Below are positions 45,533 to 58,086 of a stretch of DNA of 64,000 nt, one piece after another; the first letter of the stretch is position 1, and each line of letters starts with the position of its first letter. The translations under genes and the position numbers were made by a program. This stretch comes from Pseudeuparius sepicola (taxonomy: Eukaryota; Arthropoda; Insecta; Coleoptera; Anthribidae), in assembly GCA_963920635.1 (NCBI GenBank), contig OY987299.1, forward strand, positions 16,357,401 to 16,421,400. The letters are read 5' to 3'. The notes beneath the pieces are model-generated. The model did no database searches, was not told where the DNA came from, and was given only the letters and a program-made list of their open reading frames with translations.

Positions 45533-46657
45533 TATAGTAAGGGGAGAATGTAAAGGCGAAGTCGGCCATAAAGAGAGAGAGATGGGCTATGATCTTTGTA
45601 CCTGCTCTCCCTTAGGTTTTGGAGCGAGGGGTTCGGCTTAAAGAACCGCAAAAACCAACTTTTTATTGATCTGTCCTTGTCTGATACATTATGTTAATAA
45701 AGATAATATATTCAGATGGGAGTACGCCTATAAAACAGGGCAGTAATTAAATATTTGGTTTATTTTGGTGATAGACTTCCTGTAATAACAATGCAGCGTG
45801 AAGTATTCAGTGCCCAAAGTAGAAAATTAATATTAAATTCGGTGAAATATTTCCAAGGAAAAAAAGAGAATACACGTGAAAATTTATCGGCACTTCAATG
45901 TGCATCGGAGGCGTTAACTAGGGAAAAAATATGTGAAGAACTGGAAAAAAAGGGAATTTTGAGCTGCAGCAAATCAATGTTAAGTGCAATTTGAAGGAAT
46001 CTTGGATTTAAGTACAAAATAAAAGATGGAAGACAATACTTAAAGGAAAAGCCAGATATAGGATCAAAAAGAGTTCAATTTCTACGACAATATACATCCA
46101 ATTTATTTTTTTTGTTTTTAGACGAGACATGGATTTTTCAATACGGGGCGAATATGAGAACTTGGCACGATAAAAATGCAAAATGTGTGTACAACAAAAA
46201 AGCGAATGATGGCAAAAGGTTTATAATTGTTCATTTGTAACTAAAAATATAGATATATATTTTTATGCCTAACCATTACTATAATTATTTAAATACCTAA
46301 GACCTACTTCGAATTTCAGGATCATTATCTTTTAATTGCCAGTCTAAATTACCGAATTAATCTTCAAAAATTACAAATGAAATTACAACAGGTACCTAAG
46401 TACAAATTTTTAATCCGTCCGTTCACATCAGGTAGTAAAGCAATAATTTATTCTAGGCCGACCCTGCCTGCCTTAAACAATCAACTAGTAATACAAGACA
46501 AGTACTAGGTTTTCTGTCTCTCTTCCTTTCACGAAAGGTGCAAATTGGAGGAGGAGACATGAGTGTAATTGTGCGAGTGCAAGTAAAGCAATAGATATAG
46601 CTCTCTCTCTTTGATGATTTATTGCCCACTTCGCCTTTACATTCTGCCCTTACTATA
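45533..46657 (+). mobile_element. Defective Tc1/mariner-type transposon with intact TIRs
   Basis: TAGTAAGGGGAGAATGTAAA and GGCGAAGT at the left match TAGTAAGGGCAGAATGTAAA and GGCGAAGT on the opposite strand at the right. The element is 45535-46655 with TA at both edges, as Tc1/mariner elements require. A GAGAGAGAG stretch follows inside both ends. At 1.12 kb it is shorter than a full element, and the second half of the transposase is missing. Confidence 0.85.
45791..46240 (+). pseudogene. Truncated IS630/Tc1-type transposase with one TGA
   Basis: From ATG (45791) the frame starts MQREVFSAQSRKLILNSV, with an N-terminal helical DNA-binding part. A TGA at 45992-45994 interrupts it. The same frame then continues RNLGFKYKI, FLRQYTSNLF and LDETWIFQYGANMRTW, to GKRFIIVHL before a TAA at 46238. 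LDETW carries the first catalytic aspartate (about codon 111). GKRFIIVHA-type sequence normally follows it and leads to the other two acidic residues, which are missing here. One TGA (perhaps from CGA) and a 3' truncation make it inactive. It lies between matching TIRs in the same orientation as the element. Confidence 0.75.
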
Positions 46658-47719
46658 GAGACTTGTTTGAGTTATTATGCTTAGCTGTGCTGCTTGTGTC
46701 ACTTCTCTGACCCCCAAAACTAAAATGTTTGAGGATAATAATCCAATGGTATTTCACGAAAAATGAGGATTTCTGCCTCGATTAATTTGTCCAAATAACT
46801 CAAAGGTGCCGGTCCCGGTTTTGTTTGTTTAACAATAATTTCTGAATGTACTTATAAAAATGTAGGTATTCTCCAATAGTGGAAAAACTCATTCACCTTA
46901 TATGAGAAATATGGGTATTTTGGCAGTACCTAACTTTCTTTTTCGTTCCATAGGTTATTTCCCTTTCGTATATTACAACTTGCAACCAGACGCCATTAAA
47001 AACTGGGAAACGGTTGCCAGCCGGTGATTTTCTGGCAAACAGCGTTATTTACACCACAATAAAAGTGTTAAACTCTGGCGCGGTATTTATAATTCTCCAA
47101 GACAATTTACAAATAGAGAGATAACATGCTATCTATAACAGTGCCGGGAACACGCACATTTAGGAAGTTTTGAGGGCCATAAACGCCACTGCGATAGCGA
47201 CTGTAGAGCTATTTTCTCGCTGCGTAAAAGGTAGTTTAGTATTTATCTGGGCAAAATGCTAAGTTTTGAAACGTCACAAGAACGCGGTAAACGGCCTTTG
47301 AAATTTTATAGTCAGGGAATAAATAACAAACTTTTATATCTTCTTCTTGCCGCTTTTGTTAGCACCTTGGTTAGCAAGAGAAATAAAGAATGGTATTTGA
47401 AGCTCGTTCGTTTGTTGAGTGAACGTTTCGAAATCGTTTCATTAAGCACGTGCACATAAAAACATTTTCGGAATTCCTATAATTTTTCTCATAGGTTTTT
47501 TATTTTAACTGATTTTTTCTTTCTAGTGTTGCTCATAAGTCAAATGTTCGTTTACGGTGAGTTTGGACATGTTAACAAAATGCAAGATGGAGGAGGAGTT
47601 TTTAAAAGCAGTGAAAATTTCTTAGAAACTATAAAATAAAGCGAATAGCCTAATATAATCAAGTACCTAAACCTTGCCAGGAGCCAAAAACTTATATGTA
47701 CAAGGTATAGTAGAAATGA
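46658..47719. other. No gene supported
   Basis: A 67-codon frame at 47256-47459 has no recognised motif. No repeats were noted. Confidence 0.35.
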
Positions 47720-47860
47720 ACGCACTTGGAACTTGGAACACAGTGATATACGGGGTGCGATCTATTTGATAGCATTTATCACGCTCTGCTACTGGTAAAA
47801 CTATACCAGACTTAGGTATGAGCAGAAATCACCCGTATAAAATTCAAAGGTTTTTATGCG
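47720..47860. repeat. Unclassified interspersed repeat, inverted fragment
   Basis: GGAACACAGTGATATACGGG and AAATCACCCGTATAAAATTC are the reverse complement of the first part of the repeats at 42325 and 55706. Only about 140 bp remain. Further shards in plus orientation occur at about 48350-48370 (TTCCAAGTGAGTTCA). Confidence 0.75.
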
Positions 47861-47975
47861 GTCGACGTCGACCTAGTCAAGGAGGCAGCCAATAAGAAAG
47901 CGAGCGTAGCGATTTGATTGGTCGGCGTTTCGGAGATCCATGGAGCAGGTGTCGACGTGGCCCAGTTAGGCCAGT

Positions 47976-47976
<1 letters not shown>

Positions 47977-48010
<34 letters not shown>

Positions 48011-48104
48011 TCTCACCCTCACAATACTCCAAACTAGGAGTACCCCAGAAGCAACCACACATGCTTGTGCGGGGGGCAATTACTATTATTTTGTCTTCGT
48101 TGCC
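47977..48104 (-). mobile_element. 3' end fragment of a non-LTR element, inverted copy
   Basis: An (AAT)n run at 47979-48010 is followed by CTCACCCTCACAATACTCCA, AACTAGGAGTACC and GCAATTACTATTATTTTGTC, the reverse complement of 12716-12845. The trinucleotide run at the same relative end in both copies marks it as the retrotransposon tail. Confidence 0.7.
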
Positions 48105-48370
48105 AGTGCCGTGCACAGAAATAAGGATTGTGCTTTATTTTACGGATTTTGGTTTTGTGTAGGTATAGATTTTTGTATGGTGTTTGTTTTGTGTGTAACA
48201 AAATTATTGGTTTGCTTTGGTTTGAATTATTTCAAAGTTTATTTTATTATTTTTTAGAGCATTTATATAAAATTTGTAAAATATTATTAAGGGCGGCACG
48301 CAGCCTATGACTCGGTCTTGTTTTACAAAGCAAACGTCGCTCGCAAGCTGTTCCAAGTGAGTTCAATTAT

Positions 48371-48990
48371 ATTTGACAGGGTGTTCCCGAGCCTCTCTAA
48401 TGACTAATGAAATTTTTCGATATTTTAAACGACAAGGATAGTTCACCTACTTATAGGAAATAAAGTGGACAAAAATCAAAGTAGGCAATTATTTTGAAAA
48501 TTGACACAGAGTCATAGTTTTCAATTCTAAGCAACTTTCTCTAATGAAATTTTTCGATATGTTGTCGAGAAAGGGCACTTAACCTACACAAAAAAATAAA
48601 TAAATCGTTAGTGTCAGGGCATACTTTATTTTTCAAAACTAAAAATATGGTGAAAATTATTTTCTAGACAAGCAGGCCTGGACCCCAAATGGCCAAATTC
48701 GAACTCGAAAATTTTTGGTCTTTTACACCTCTCGTTTCACTTATCCTGGGACACACTTTATATATCCCCCATTTTCACGAAAACCATTTAGCAAATTTTT
48801 TATTTAAAATCTGACACCACAGGACACCCAAAAACCCCCTGAACCAAATTTGTACAAACAATATACAGGGAGTTCCATTCCGCAGAGTGTCAGAGTTGAG
48901 CAAAATACTCGGCAAAAGAAGGGTTGGTGTGCAAAGATCCAATAAAAAATATACAGGATGTTTTTCTCTGTGCCATCTCAAAGTACCGAT
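48371..48990. mobile_element. Shards of ACAGGGTG-type elements
   Basis: GACAGGGTGTTCCCGAGCC (48377), AATACAGGGAGTTCCATTCC-like (48863) and TATACAGGATGTTTTT (48951) are element-terminus-like motifs. Two related segments with TAATGAAATTTTTCGATAT occur at about 48405 and 48541. I could not pair the ends, so these are broken or nested relics. Confidence 0.5.
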
Positions 48991-49994
48991 TTTTTTGGAA
49001 CTTTTTTTCAGTAGTTTGTATAGGTGTATATTTTAAATCAGATCTTTCTACATGATAAAATATGGAGAGAAAAGTATGGCCCCGCGTTCCCATTTCAGGA
49101 TACCAGCCTCGGGACCAGCCGCAGATTTTTGGTACACCGCCAACTTTTTTGTAGGCTTAATTAAATCCATTTGATGTATGTCCACACAAACATAGTTAGA
49201 TGGAGTTTTCTGTCATTACTTTTTCGATGATACCTATACCTAGTCAAACGAAAGCAAAAGTGTAGTAATGGGATAGAATCTTTCGAGGTGATGATTTTAG
49301 AGCAGTTAATGGAGTGAGTGTAGTGTTCCATTTGATCTCAAAGCTCAGGTCAACTGCTCAAAGGTACTGGGAAGCTGAATATTATTTACGTCGTTAACCG
49401 TTAACTAAGACCTACTAAGGTAATTATCCTGAATTAAATAATCAGGGCAAAGTGGCAGTGACAGATTGACACTTTGGCGTGACATGATCTTTGAGAAAGG
49501 AGGAAGATTTATCCTCCGAAAGCTCAGAAAACAAATTTGTTGAAGTTATTTTTTGAGTTACACGTTTAAAGTTTCGTTCATTTAGTGTTAAGAATTTATG
49601 AATTTTCGAGGCAACTTGAAAAAGTTGTCTTTCAATCAGTTTGGTTTCGAAAAACCCAATTAAAAATTAAATGGATCTGTTTGCGCCACAAATAAATTTT
49701 AGAAAATATCTATAAAGCCACATATTCACACAAATCGTCCAGTATACAGACACTTTTACTTTGAATACACAAACTTCAAGAATTTATGGAAACTTAAAAA
49801 TAATACCAGTTTATGCTACACCTAGTCCTACACACTTTTGTTTCGAGAAACTCGGTCTTTGAAAGAAAAATAGTAGGAATCTCGGTGGAAATTGAGTTCT
49901 TAATATCTTCATCATTGCTTCTATAGTGTGTTTCAGTTTGATACTTAAAAAGTCTATATTTTTAAGCGGATTAGCCAATTCTTATTTTTTAACA
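48991..49994. other. No feature recognised
   Basis: About 1 kb without coding or repeat evidence. Confidence 0.4.
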
Positions 49995-50874
49995 TACAGG
50001 GTGGCCCATTGAAAACAGTCCACCTGAAATATTTTTAATGGAAATGGTTTTTCCGGAAAACCCCGAGACAGGTCGATTTTGCTTTCATGGGGGACATCTT
50101 TTGACAGTAAATTCATGGCTGTATGGTCATCCCCCTAAACGGGGTGGCAACCCCTTCAAGAATCTTAAATGGCACGGGGGGTCAAGCGGCACATCATTGG
50201 ATAGGTATTTCATTTCTCTTTACAAACATGCTGAAATTTTATTTTTTTGAGTTAACATTAATGTAAAAAAGCAATGAATGTGTCGGTGCAATAAATCGAA
50301 AAAACACTTCAAAACAGAATTAAACTGCAAAAAATAAGGCTTATCAGAGAAGTCGTGTCAAGGTGACGGGTTTTATTATAATTTTAAAGGTAGTCGCAAC
50401 AAAACAGCGGATAATAACAAATAAACAGATTTCACTTCTTAGACAATTCTGGTTAGTAAAATATCGGAAGACGACTACCTTTAAAATTGTAATAAAACCC
50501 GTCACCTTGCCACGACTTCTCTGATAAGCCTTATTTTTTGCAGTTTAATTCTGTTTTGAAGTGTTTTTTCGATTTATTGCACCGGCACATTCATTGCTTT
50601 TTTACATTAATGTTAACTCAAAAAAATAAAATTTCAGAATGTTTGTAAAGAGCAATGAAATACCTATCCAATGATGTGCCGCTTGACCCCCGTGCCATTT
50701 AAGATTCTTGAAGGGGTTGCCACTCCGTTTAGGAGGATGACCATACAGCGATGAATTTACGGTCAAAAGATGTCCCCCATGAAAGCAAAATCGACCTGTC
50801 TCGGGGTTTTCCGGAAAAACCATTTCCATTGAAAATATTTCAGGTGGACTGTTTTAAATGGGCCACCCTGTATA
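49995..50874. mobile_element. Young foldback element, ACAGGGTGGCCCATT family
   Basis: Arms of about 390 bp are almost identical (only about a dozen differences seen): TACAGGGTGGCCCATT at the left against AAATGGGCCACCCTGTATA at the right, through TGGTTTTTCCGGAAAACCCC, GGGGGACATCTTTTGAC and GCAAAAAATAAGGCTTATCA. The loop is about 90-100 bp. Mirror-image open frames (70 and 75 codons) on opposite strands are the same arm sequence read twice. No transposase. Confidence 0.95.
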
Positions 50875-51062
50875 GTAGGTACGTGAAAATGTCTACAGCC
50901 GGATGAACCTATTATTTTTTAAATTTCACTTATTCCATGATGGGGTTTATACTACGAACAAAGAGAACATCCTAACGAAATCGTATTAGACCTTTTTTAA
51001 GAAACAAAACAGTTGGCACCATTGAAGTGGCCGTACCTGAAAACCCTAATTAGTTTCAGCTT

Positions 51063-51511
51063 GTACAGGGTGTTTATAGATTAGGGACAAATGCTCAAAA
51101 AATTCTATATTTTAATATAGAATATTTTGGAGATATTTTTTACCATTTAAATAGGAATACACTAGGGCTATTGTTTAACGCAGTTTTGTTTGTCTACTTA
51201 ATACAGGGCGTTCGTGGCAAATAGGTATATCACTTTGAGGAAAAAAACCTCATTTTTGTATTAGGTTTTTGAATTATTTGATTGTGCTTTGAGGCTTTTT
51301 TTCTGTCCAATATCACCAGTTTAGCGATAGAACCATCCCATTAGCATGTTGTTGAATACAAATAACATTTCTGCATATATTTTTCCTTGACTTTTTGCAT
51401 TTTTTATTCATTAAAATTAATTTATCAAGTGTGCCAACTTTGACTCGAACGCCCTATATTAAGTAGACAAACGAAATTGCGTTTAAACATAGTCCTAGTG
51501 TGTAAGTACCT
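51063..51511. mobile_element. Truncated foldback element
   Basis: TACAGGGTGTTTATAGATTA marks the left end. The inner blocks ACACTAGGGCTATTGTTTAA, GTTTGTCTACTTAATACAGG and GCGTTCG pair with CGAACGCCCTATATTAAGTA, GACAAACG and CATAGTCCTAGTGTG on the right. The outermost 90 bp of the right arm are missing, so the element lost its right terminus. Confidence 0.7.
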
Positions 51512-52979
51512 ACGGGACGTTCATATATTTATGGAATTAATTGTGTGTGAAAATTTGAGAAAAACTTGCTTGTCACTTTGTGAAATAAACATCTGTTATG
51601 ATCAAGTTTAAGATTAATTGGAAATAGGATTATGCTTGTCAGAATCGGCAACTGATATGGAAGAAATATGTTTTGGCAAGGTAGTCTGCTTAAAGGAAAA
51701 ACATGTTTGAGGATGATTTATTGGATTAGCAAAGAGCTGCGAACGGAAGGAAAAATCGAGGGAAAGAGAGTAAACGAAAAATATATCACGAAGGGCCAGA
51801 CTGCAGATTTAAGTACACAGATATATATTTCAGATTTATCTAATAAGCTCTCTTAGTATATTACATGATAACTTCTAATTTTTTTGCAAATGACTGTTTT
51901 TACAATAACTTAGTTCTTTTTGAGGTAGACAACCGCGAGACAATGAATATAGGTACTTGTGATAAAACCTATATATTAGTTTTAAGATTGTTGTTGTTGT
52001 TTTTTCTTTAATGGTCTCTATCCTGTGTGGATAATTTAGCCAGCGCTCGCGTCTGCAATCTTCGGGAAGTCATCTTATTACAAGTGCGTCAGAGCTTCCT
52101 CATCTTCCCCTTTCTAATTTATCAGTACAGGTTATTCTTAATATCTTCTTTGCTTTCTACAATCTTACTGAATTTATGGTGGATTCTTCTCTTCTCATTA
52201 ACTTTTAAACACTCTTTACACGTTAAAAAATGATTCATCCAAGCACTCTTCATTATTTTTTGTCAAACCGTACACTAGTCATGGCCATCTTGGGCCCAAA
52301 AAAAAAACAGTTTTAAGATTGATAAAATAAAATGCTTGCCATTTCGCCAGTAAGCCTGAATCAATCGATTCAATTCACAATCAAAGTTCTAAATTTTAAA
52401 AATGCTTTAAACTCCTACTCAAGAATTTATTTCCGAGAAAATGAATTTAATTTTAGCAGGTACAGATACTATAAGAGAAAATATTAGTTTGAAATTTTAA
52501 TTTGCTGGACTTTAAGAATAATTCTGGGAATAATTACCTCAGGAATAACCTATTCGTTGGTAGTAGTATGTGGTAATATATTAGCTTGTTATTATACCGA
52601 AACAACTTATATGCAGCAAATTGTTTTTGAATTTCGTGGAAGAGCATAAAAAAACTGGTTTTTCTAGTATGTGGGAAGTTGATTAATTTGGCGATATAAA
52701 GTTGTTTGTTTTTTACAGGCCAAATTCAGTAGTTATACACAGTGAAATAGAAATGTATTTAGAGTGTACCTGGGATTATACAGAGTTTAGCACTATTTTT
52801 TTTTGTCTATTCTCAATCGTACAATAATGACTTTAGAGACGATTTCCGAGCTTTTAATGACGATTTTGGGATTTTCTAGTACCGACAAAAAAATAGTTAA
52901 ATAATTAGTGGGGTCAGGTGTGGACTCGGGTGTGGGGTAAAAAAGCGTGCTCAAAAATAAATTGAAAATTTTATAAATA
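51512..52979. other. No gene supported
   Basis: Frames of 60-70 codons at 51668 and 52027 have no familiar motif. No repeat structure was noted. Confidence 0.35.
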
Positions 52980-53580
52980 TAAACCGTACCAAAAATGTTT
53001 CGCTTTCAAAATGGAACGGATTGAAACTCGGCAAAATTTGGGCAGCTGATGATGTTTTGACCAATGTCCATTAATTTGGCTTTTTTTCATTTTGAATGGA
53101 CTGTTGCAAGAACAGGAAAGCGGTAGGTGAAAATTTTATGTTTTGAATATTGGAGTTAACAGTTGTTTTGGGGCACATTTTGCCAGTTTCAACACAAACG
53201 GTTGATTTTATCGTTATGAAACAAGAGGACCTTTTTAAGGCAGAAAGAAAAGATGCACTACAGTGATTTACCTGCAAGACCAAAAATTTAACCTAAAAAA
53301 AAATAGGCGTAAAAGCAAGATCCAAAAACAGCGCAAGTGGCGCCCTCCATCACCAAAAATATGACAGTGCCAAATTTCAGTTCAGCAGCTTGATTATTAT
53401 TGGAGATGTAGCCATAATTCAATTTCAAAAAATGAACTTTAACGCCCTGTATCTCAGTAACCATTCAGATTTGACCGGTGGTTGTTAAGCTCAATCGTAA
53501 TCTTTTAGCAGAAGTATAACATGAAGTTGCTCTATGTACCATTACGAACGCGAGATACCCTGTATATAGGATATAGTCGC
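52980..53580. mobile_element. Partial element related to 23448-24000
   Basis: TTCGCTTTCAAAATGGAACG and GATTGAAACTC is the reverse complement of a segment at 23455-23500. GGGGCACATTTTGCCAGTTTC and AAGATGCACTACAGTGAT repeat landmarks of that family in direct orientation. ACGCCCTGTATCTCAGTAAC and TACCCTGTATATA mark an inner motif and a right end. Confidence 0.6.
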
Positions 53581-54359
53581 GTACATAATATAGTAATTAA
53601 CTCAGTAATAATTAGTATATTAAAAAATTTATTGGACTCTTAGAATCACTTTTGGCAACAACTTGCTGTCGAAATTCAGATAAAATTAGCGATTTCGAGA
53701 ACATGAAAATGTGGCCAAAGGTGATTACTCCTATGAATTATTTTGATCGTATACTCGCATCATTGCAAAACGAACAATAAACATACTCTGAAATAAATAA
53801 TTGTAATGACCAATCTTTTAAATTTTGAAGAAAATAAGAAAATAATTAGGTAGAAATTATTTTCTATATTACATTATAAACTGTGCCTATAGTCCGGGAG
53901 GCAGCGACACTTTTGATGTAGTTATTCCTACAAAGCTGATTTTTTCTCATTTTGTAGCTTTGATATGGAAAGTAAACGGAACGGCAGTCTACCGCGCCAA
54001 TATGGGGGCAAACATTAATAACAATTTTTGAAACCTGTAAATAAATAGGTCGGTAATGACTTATTCCTACAAGTATAAAACCTTTTTAGAGTGGTCAATG
54101 ATACTAAAAATGAAATATACTGATAGTCTACCGCGCCTGATAGTCGGGGAGCTGGGCCTGCCGTCTGTCAGCCAGTTTCGTTAGCGTTTGGCGTAGGGGC
54201 GGCTTCAAAGTTGTAAAAAAACCAAGTATGTCCAACTGTTTTAGAAAATCAAAAACTTGGTTTATTTAGTAGCAAAACAACTAAACAACGATGTGGATGT
54301 AGTCAGCCTTAAAAATATTGCAACGGGCCGCGTCAGCAGCGCTTCAAAGTCATAAAAAA
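53581..54359. other. Unassigned; short direct repeats
   Basis: AGTCTACCGCGCC occurs at about 53986 and 54124, and related CCTACAA and GGGGG patches flank both. This could be a decayed element, but I could not define ends. Confidence 0.35.
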
Positions 54360-54790
54360 TATACAGGGTGTCTCACCACGAACTGCATCGATCGATATCT
54401 CAAAAAGTAAACAAAGAATTTTTTTGAAAATTTGGCAGCTGACCAATGTCAATGAGTACTATTCATTTCCGGTTATACCGGAAGTCGATGACAACTTCGT
54501 TATTTTAAATGGAACACCCTATATTTTATTGCATTTTTGGATTCTACGGAAAATTCTAGGTACATTTCATGTATCATGTCCTATACCTAAATTAAACCGT
54601 TTTTGAGATATTTGCCATTTTAGAGAAAAAATGACAGATGTAGACCCGTACTTAATTAACAGTTTCTTCATAACGGCTACATATTTCTTAACGCGCTCTT
54701 GGCATTTTGCAGTCAAAGGCTTGGTGCAGAGAAATACCATAAAGAAAGTTTCCGATCTTGTACAGGGTGCTCACAAGAAATTATTCAAAT
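54360..54790. mobile_element. Shards of ACAGGGTG-type elements
   Basis: ATACAGGGTGTCTCACCACG (54361), GGAACACCCTATATTTTATTG (54509) and GTACAGGGTGCTCACAAG (54759) are terminus-like. The second is in opposite orientation to the first, and the enclosed 160 bp may be a small decayed TIR element. The remaining shard is one-ended. Confidence 0.45.
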
Positions 54791-55705
54791 ATTAATTCAA
54801 AAAATGCCAAAAACTCAAAATTTTCAAATAGAAACACCAATTTTTTTGTTGTAGCCGTATTCAGCACAAAAAATTAGGGCAAGTTTGTGTTTAGTTCCCT
54901 ATACCTAAATGCATTTTCGATTTATTTACAAAAAACTAATTTTCCACTTCTTCATCAAGGGGGCGTTTTCTTAAGTTTGATGAATCTCGTTGGCCATGGC
55001 TGATTATACGATTGTCAGAGAATGAAGAAATGACATTTAGTTACAGCCTTCCTAAAACTGTTGCATTTTTTTGTCACTCACCTCTCGGACTATGAGGGGA
55101 GGCCATCATAGGTCTACCACCCACGCAAGGTGTTCAGAAATTAACTTTTTTTACTTACTTAATTAGGTACTTAATTTAGGGAAATTTATAAAGATCCACG
55201 AAAGGTAAAAACACAATTTTTAGAACTTCTAAAAGAATTAGTTCAGAATTACAAGCCACTGGGAATCTCATATTAGTTAGACCCTGGCGAGGACCCTGGT
55301 AATCGATCGCAATGCGGTCATGTGACTTTGTTTATATTTACTGCCGCTGTAACTTGGATAGACTTTAGTTGGTTTCGGTCAAGAAATTTGCTAGGTATAT
55401 GAATAAATAAAAAAAAAGAATAATCTATAATAATTATTTAAGAAATTGATATGGGGACTATGGGGAATTATAGGTATTCTGATTATCTGTGCCATGATTT
55501 CCGCACGTCTATTCTTTTTTAAGGGTCTAATGATAATATTATTGTCTATTTTCTGTTATTTTTTTTTCATGTCTATTATTATATTTCAAAAATCATCAAA
55601 AATTGCTCAATTACAATAATTGTATATTGCAAAATACGTATCACATCTTAAGGTAAGTATACATATTATACCTATATTATTAGGGATTATGACAGATAGG
55701 TTCTC
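54791..55705. other. No feature recognised
   Basis: About 900 bp of AT-rich DNA without coding or repeat support. Confidence 0.4.
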
Positions 55706-56356
55706 AGGTATGGAATAAATGAAGTTACTTGGAACAGCATAGAAAGCTTTGAATTTTATACGGCTGACTTCTGCTGATAAGTCTGGTATTTCTACCCGTA
55801 GTAGAACGTGGTAAATGCTATGAAACAGATCACGTCCTATATATCACTGTGTTCCAAGTGAGTTCATTTATATTTTACCAGGATAGCTCGAGAACAGGCG
55901 CCTCGGCAATAAAATACGAGACAAAACCCTTTTTTAACCATATTAAACCGCACCTGGTATTGGCAGTAAAAAGAGGTGAAGGAGACCGAGCAGATAGATA
56001 TTGTAGCAAAATCAAGTGACTGCATGCTCACCAATATCTGCATGTGTTACACTATTCGACGGCTGGCCACTTGTGCAGCGAAATGCGGTGGATAGGCGTG
56101 CGATAATTTCACAGATTTTAGGATATACTTGCGTAAATAGTTATAATCGATATTTATCAATATTATATGGTGCATTAACCTTTACGTTGTGTTTGACGAC
56201 AACCCTAAAAAAATCTTAAAAGTGAAATATTAAATATGTTGCTTGTAGAATATGTATATTTTTGAAAACTGCGTGACGCTTATGTCCTATATTCTTTTTG
56301 TGACGCCAATAATTAGAGTTTTTCAAGTGACTTTAGAAATACTATACAGAAATGTA
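55706..56356. repeat. Unclassified interspersed repeat, copy 2
   Basis: Direct-orientation copy of 42325-43000, from ATAAATGAAGTTAC to TTTAGAAATACTATAC. It lacks some segments present in copy 1 (for example the insertion around CCTAATATAATAT) and carries small insertions of its own, so the two diverged after independent insertion. Confidence 0.85.
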
Positions 56357-58086
56357 TTGACCCTGGACTGGTCCAAAGTTGATCGCGGAAGGACAAACGG
56401 CATTGACAACTAGATCCTGATTATTATAAATAGACAAGCGTTAAATTTATATCAATAACAAGAAATTGTACTAAATTGCCCGACAAATTGCCAGTTATTT
56501 TTATTACAAATCCGCGTAAATGAATAAATAGGCAAAAATGTTATCACCAATGATGCGATAAATTATAAATTCTGGTTTGCATTTGACTCGGCTTTAAATG
56601 TTTATTTACCTACCTCCGGCTCTGACCAAAAAAGGAAAGAACCCTCCTACACCATTGTGCTCTTGCGGATAGTGTCGCAAACCGATTTTTTTTTGTAGCA
56701 AACATCACAGGTCTGAAGGTGAAAATATAGGCAGTAAAACCATTTGTTGAATTAATAATTATTACAGCACAGCATCCATTATTTAACATATTTGTTCAGC
56801 TCATAAAAGAGCAATAAAATTATTGCGATAATGCTCTTAAAATAGTTGAAATGACAATGTATTTTTAGAATATTGCAGTATAATGCGCGGCCGCGTACCA
56901 CCTATTTAGTTCCATCGAAAAAGTTCTGGATTTTATTCGACTGGGCAAACCATTAAAAACTACCTCTCGACTTACCTGGCCCAAAGTGAAGAAATCCAAT
57001 AAAGGAGAGAAAACTGAGTCTACATCCGCGAAACACGCACACAGCACCAGTTAGGGACTACGAATTAACGAAGAAACGAGGTCGGTCCATTCAGGTTTTC
57101 GGTCAGTTCGCGATTTTCGGGTGAAACTGGACGGATTCTGACATAAATGGCATTCTGACAGGAGCCGTAATCCCGCACTTGCGGCGGCGAGCATATGATA
57201 GCGTCAGGCAACACAGGCAGGCAGGGTACAATGAAGGAGAGAGTGAAAACGTAGAGAGAGATCAAGCGTGCGGATAACTTTCGATTTATAGTCGCTTGGC
57301 TCCATCTACGAAACGATAGACCAACCTGGTCTTCCCATATGGAGGAGCGTGGCGTCCTGAAAAAGTGGCCTACAAATTTTAATCCCGCGCATTTCTTGGT
57401 GGAATCGTTTAGATACTACTACTTTAACTATCGCCTCACAGGGGGCAATTTCAAAGTTAAACCGAGATGATACATTTTTATAAATCTTACTGACGGCTTT
57501 TCTCATTTTGGCAATATAATCTACATGCCAGCCCAAACTTACAAACAAAGTTTTATCGAAATAGCTACTCTTATCAAACCATTGTGATATGATATTCAAA
57601 TAGGTTTTAGTACGAGAGGTAGGAGTCAATTTTGAGCAGTGCTGTCATGTCGGTAGATTGTTAACTTTTCTTATCGATAAGTTTCGGCTGATAAGTCAAG
57701 TGAAATCTAGCTGACGCACCAGCGGTGGAGGCCATATACATAGATAACACAAATCCAATATACATAAAGACCCAACACAAATACATATACCTACACCTAC
57801 TTATATTGTTGAATAAAGAGGTTCGACAATCGACTTTTACTAAACATAAGCATTGAGTAAAACCAATGACATAAGTCGATTGGTCCGACCGGATATTTCC
57901 AAACTTGTCTAGCTAGACGCCATTTGTAATCACCTATAGACTATAGATGGACAGGCGCGAAATTTAAACAAGGCGACTATAGTTCCCTCAGCTATTGGAC
58001 AAAGCAAAAAATGAAAAATGGTTTAAAATACAAGGAAATTTAATTTTTTTTATAACTTTTTCATCATTTTTATAAACAATTTAATT
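56357..58086. other. No gene supported; one 107-codon minus frame
   Basis: The minus frame at 57306-57629 is open for 107 codons (for example SRTKTYLNIISQWFDKSSYF) and less repetitive than chance frames elsewhere. I recognise no domain and see no splice-site pair. The zone 57040-57300 is CG-richer than the surroundings. Confidence 0.3.

Noticed and set aside
50038..50829. Mirror-image 70- and 75-codon frames
   Set aside because: The same foldback arm read on both strands; no independent coding evidence.
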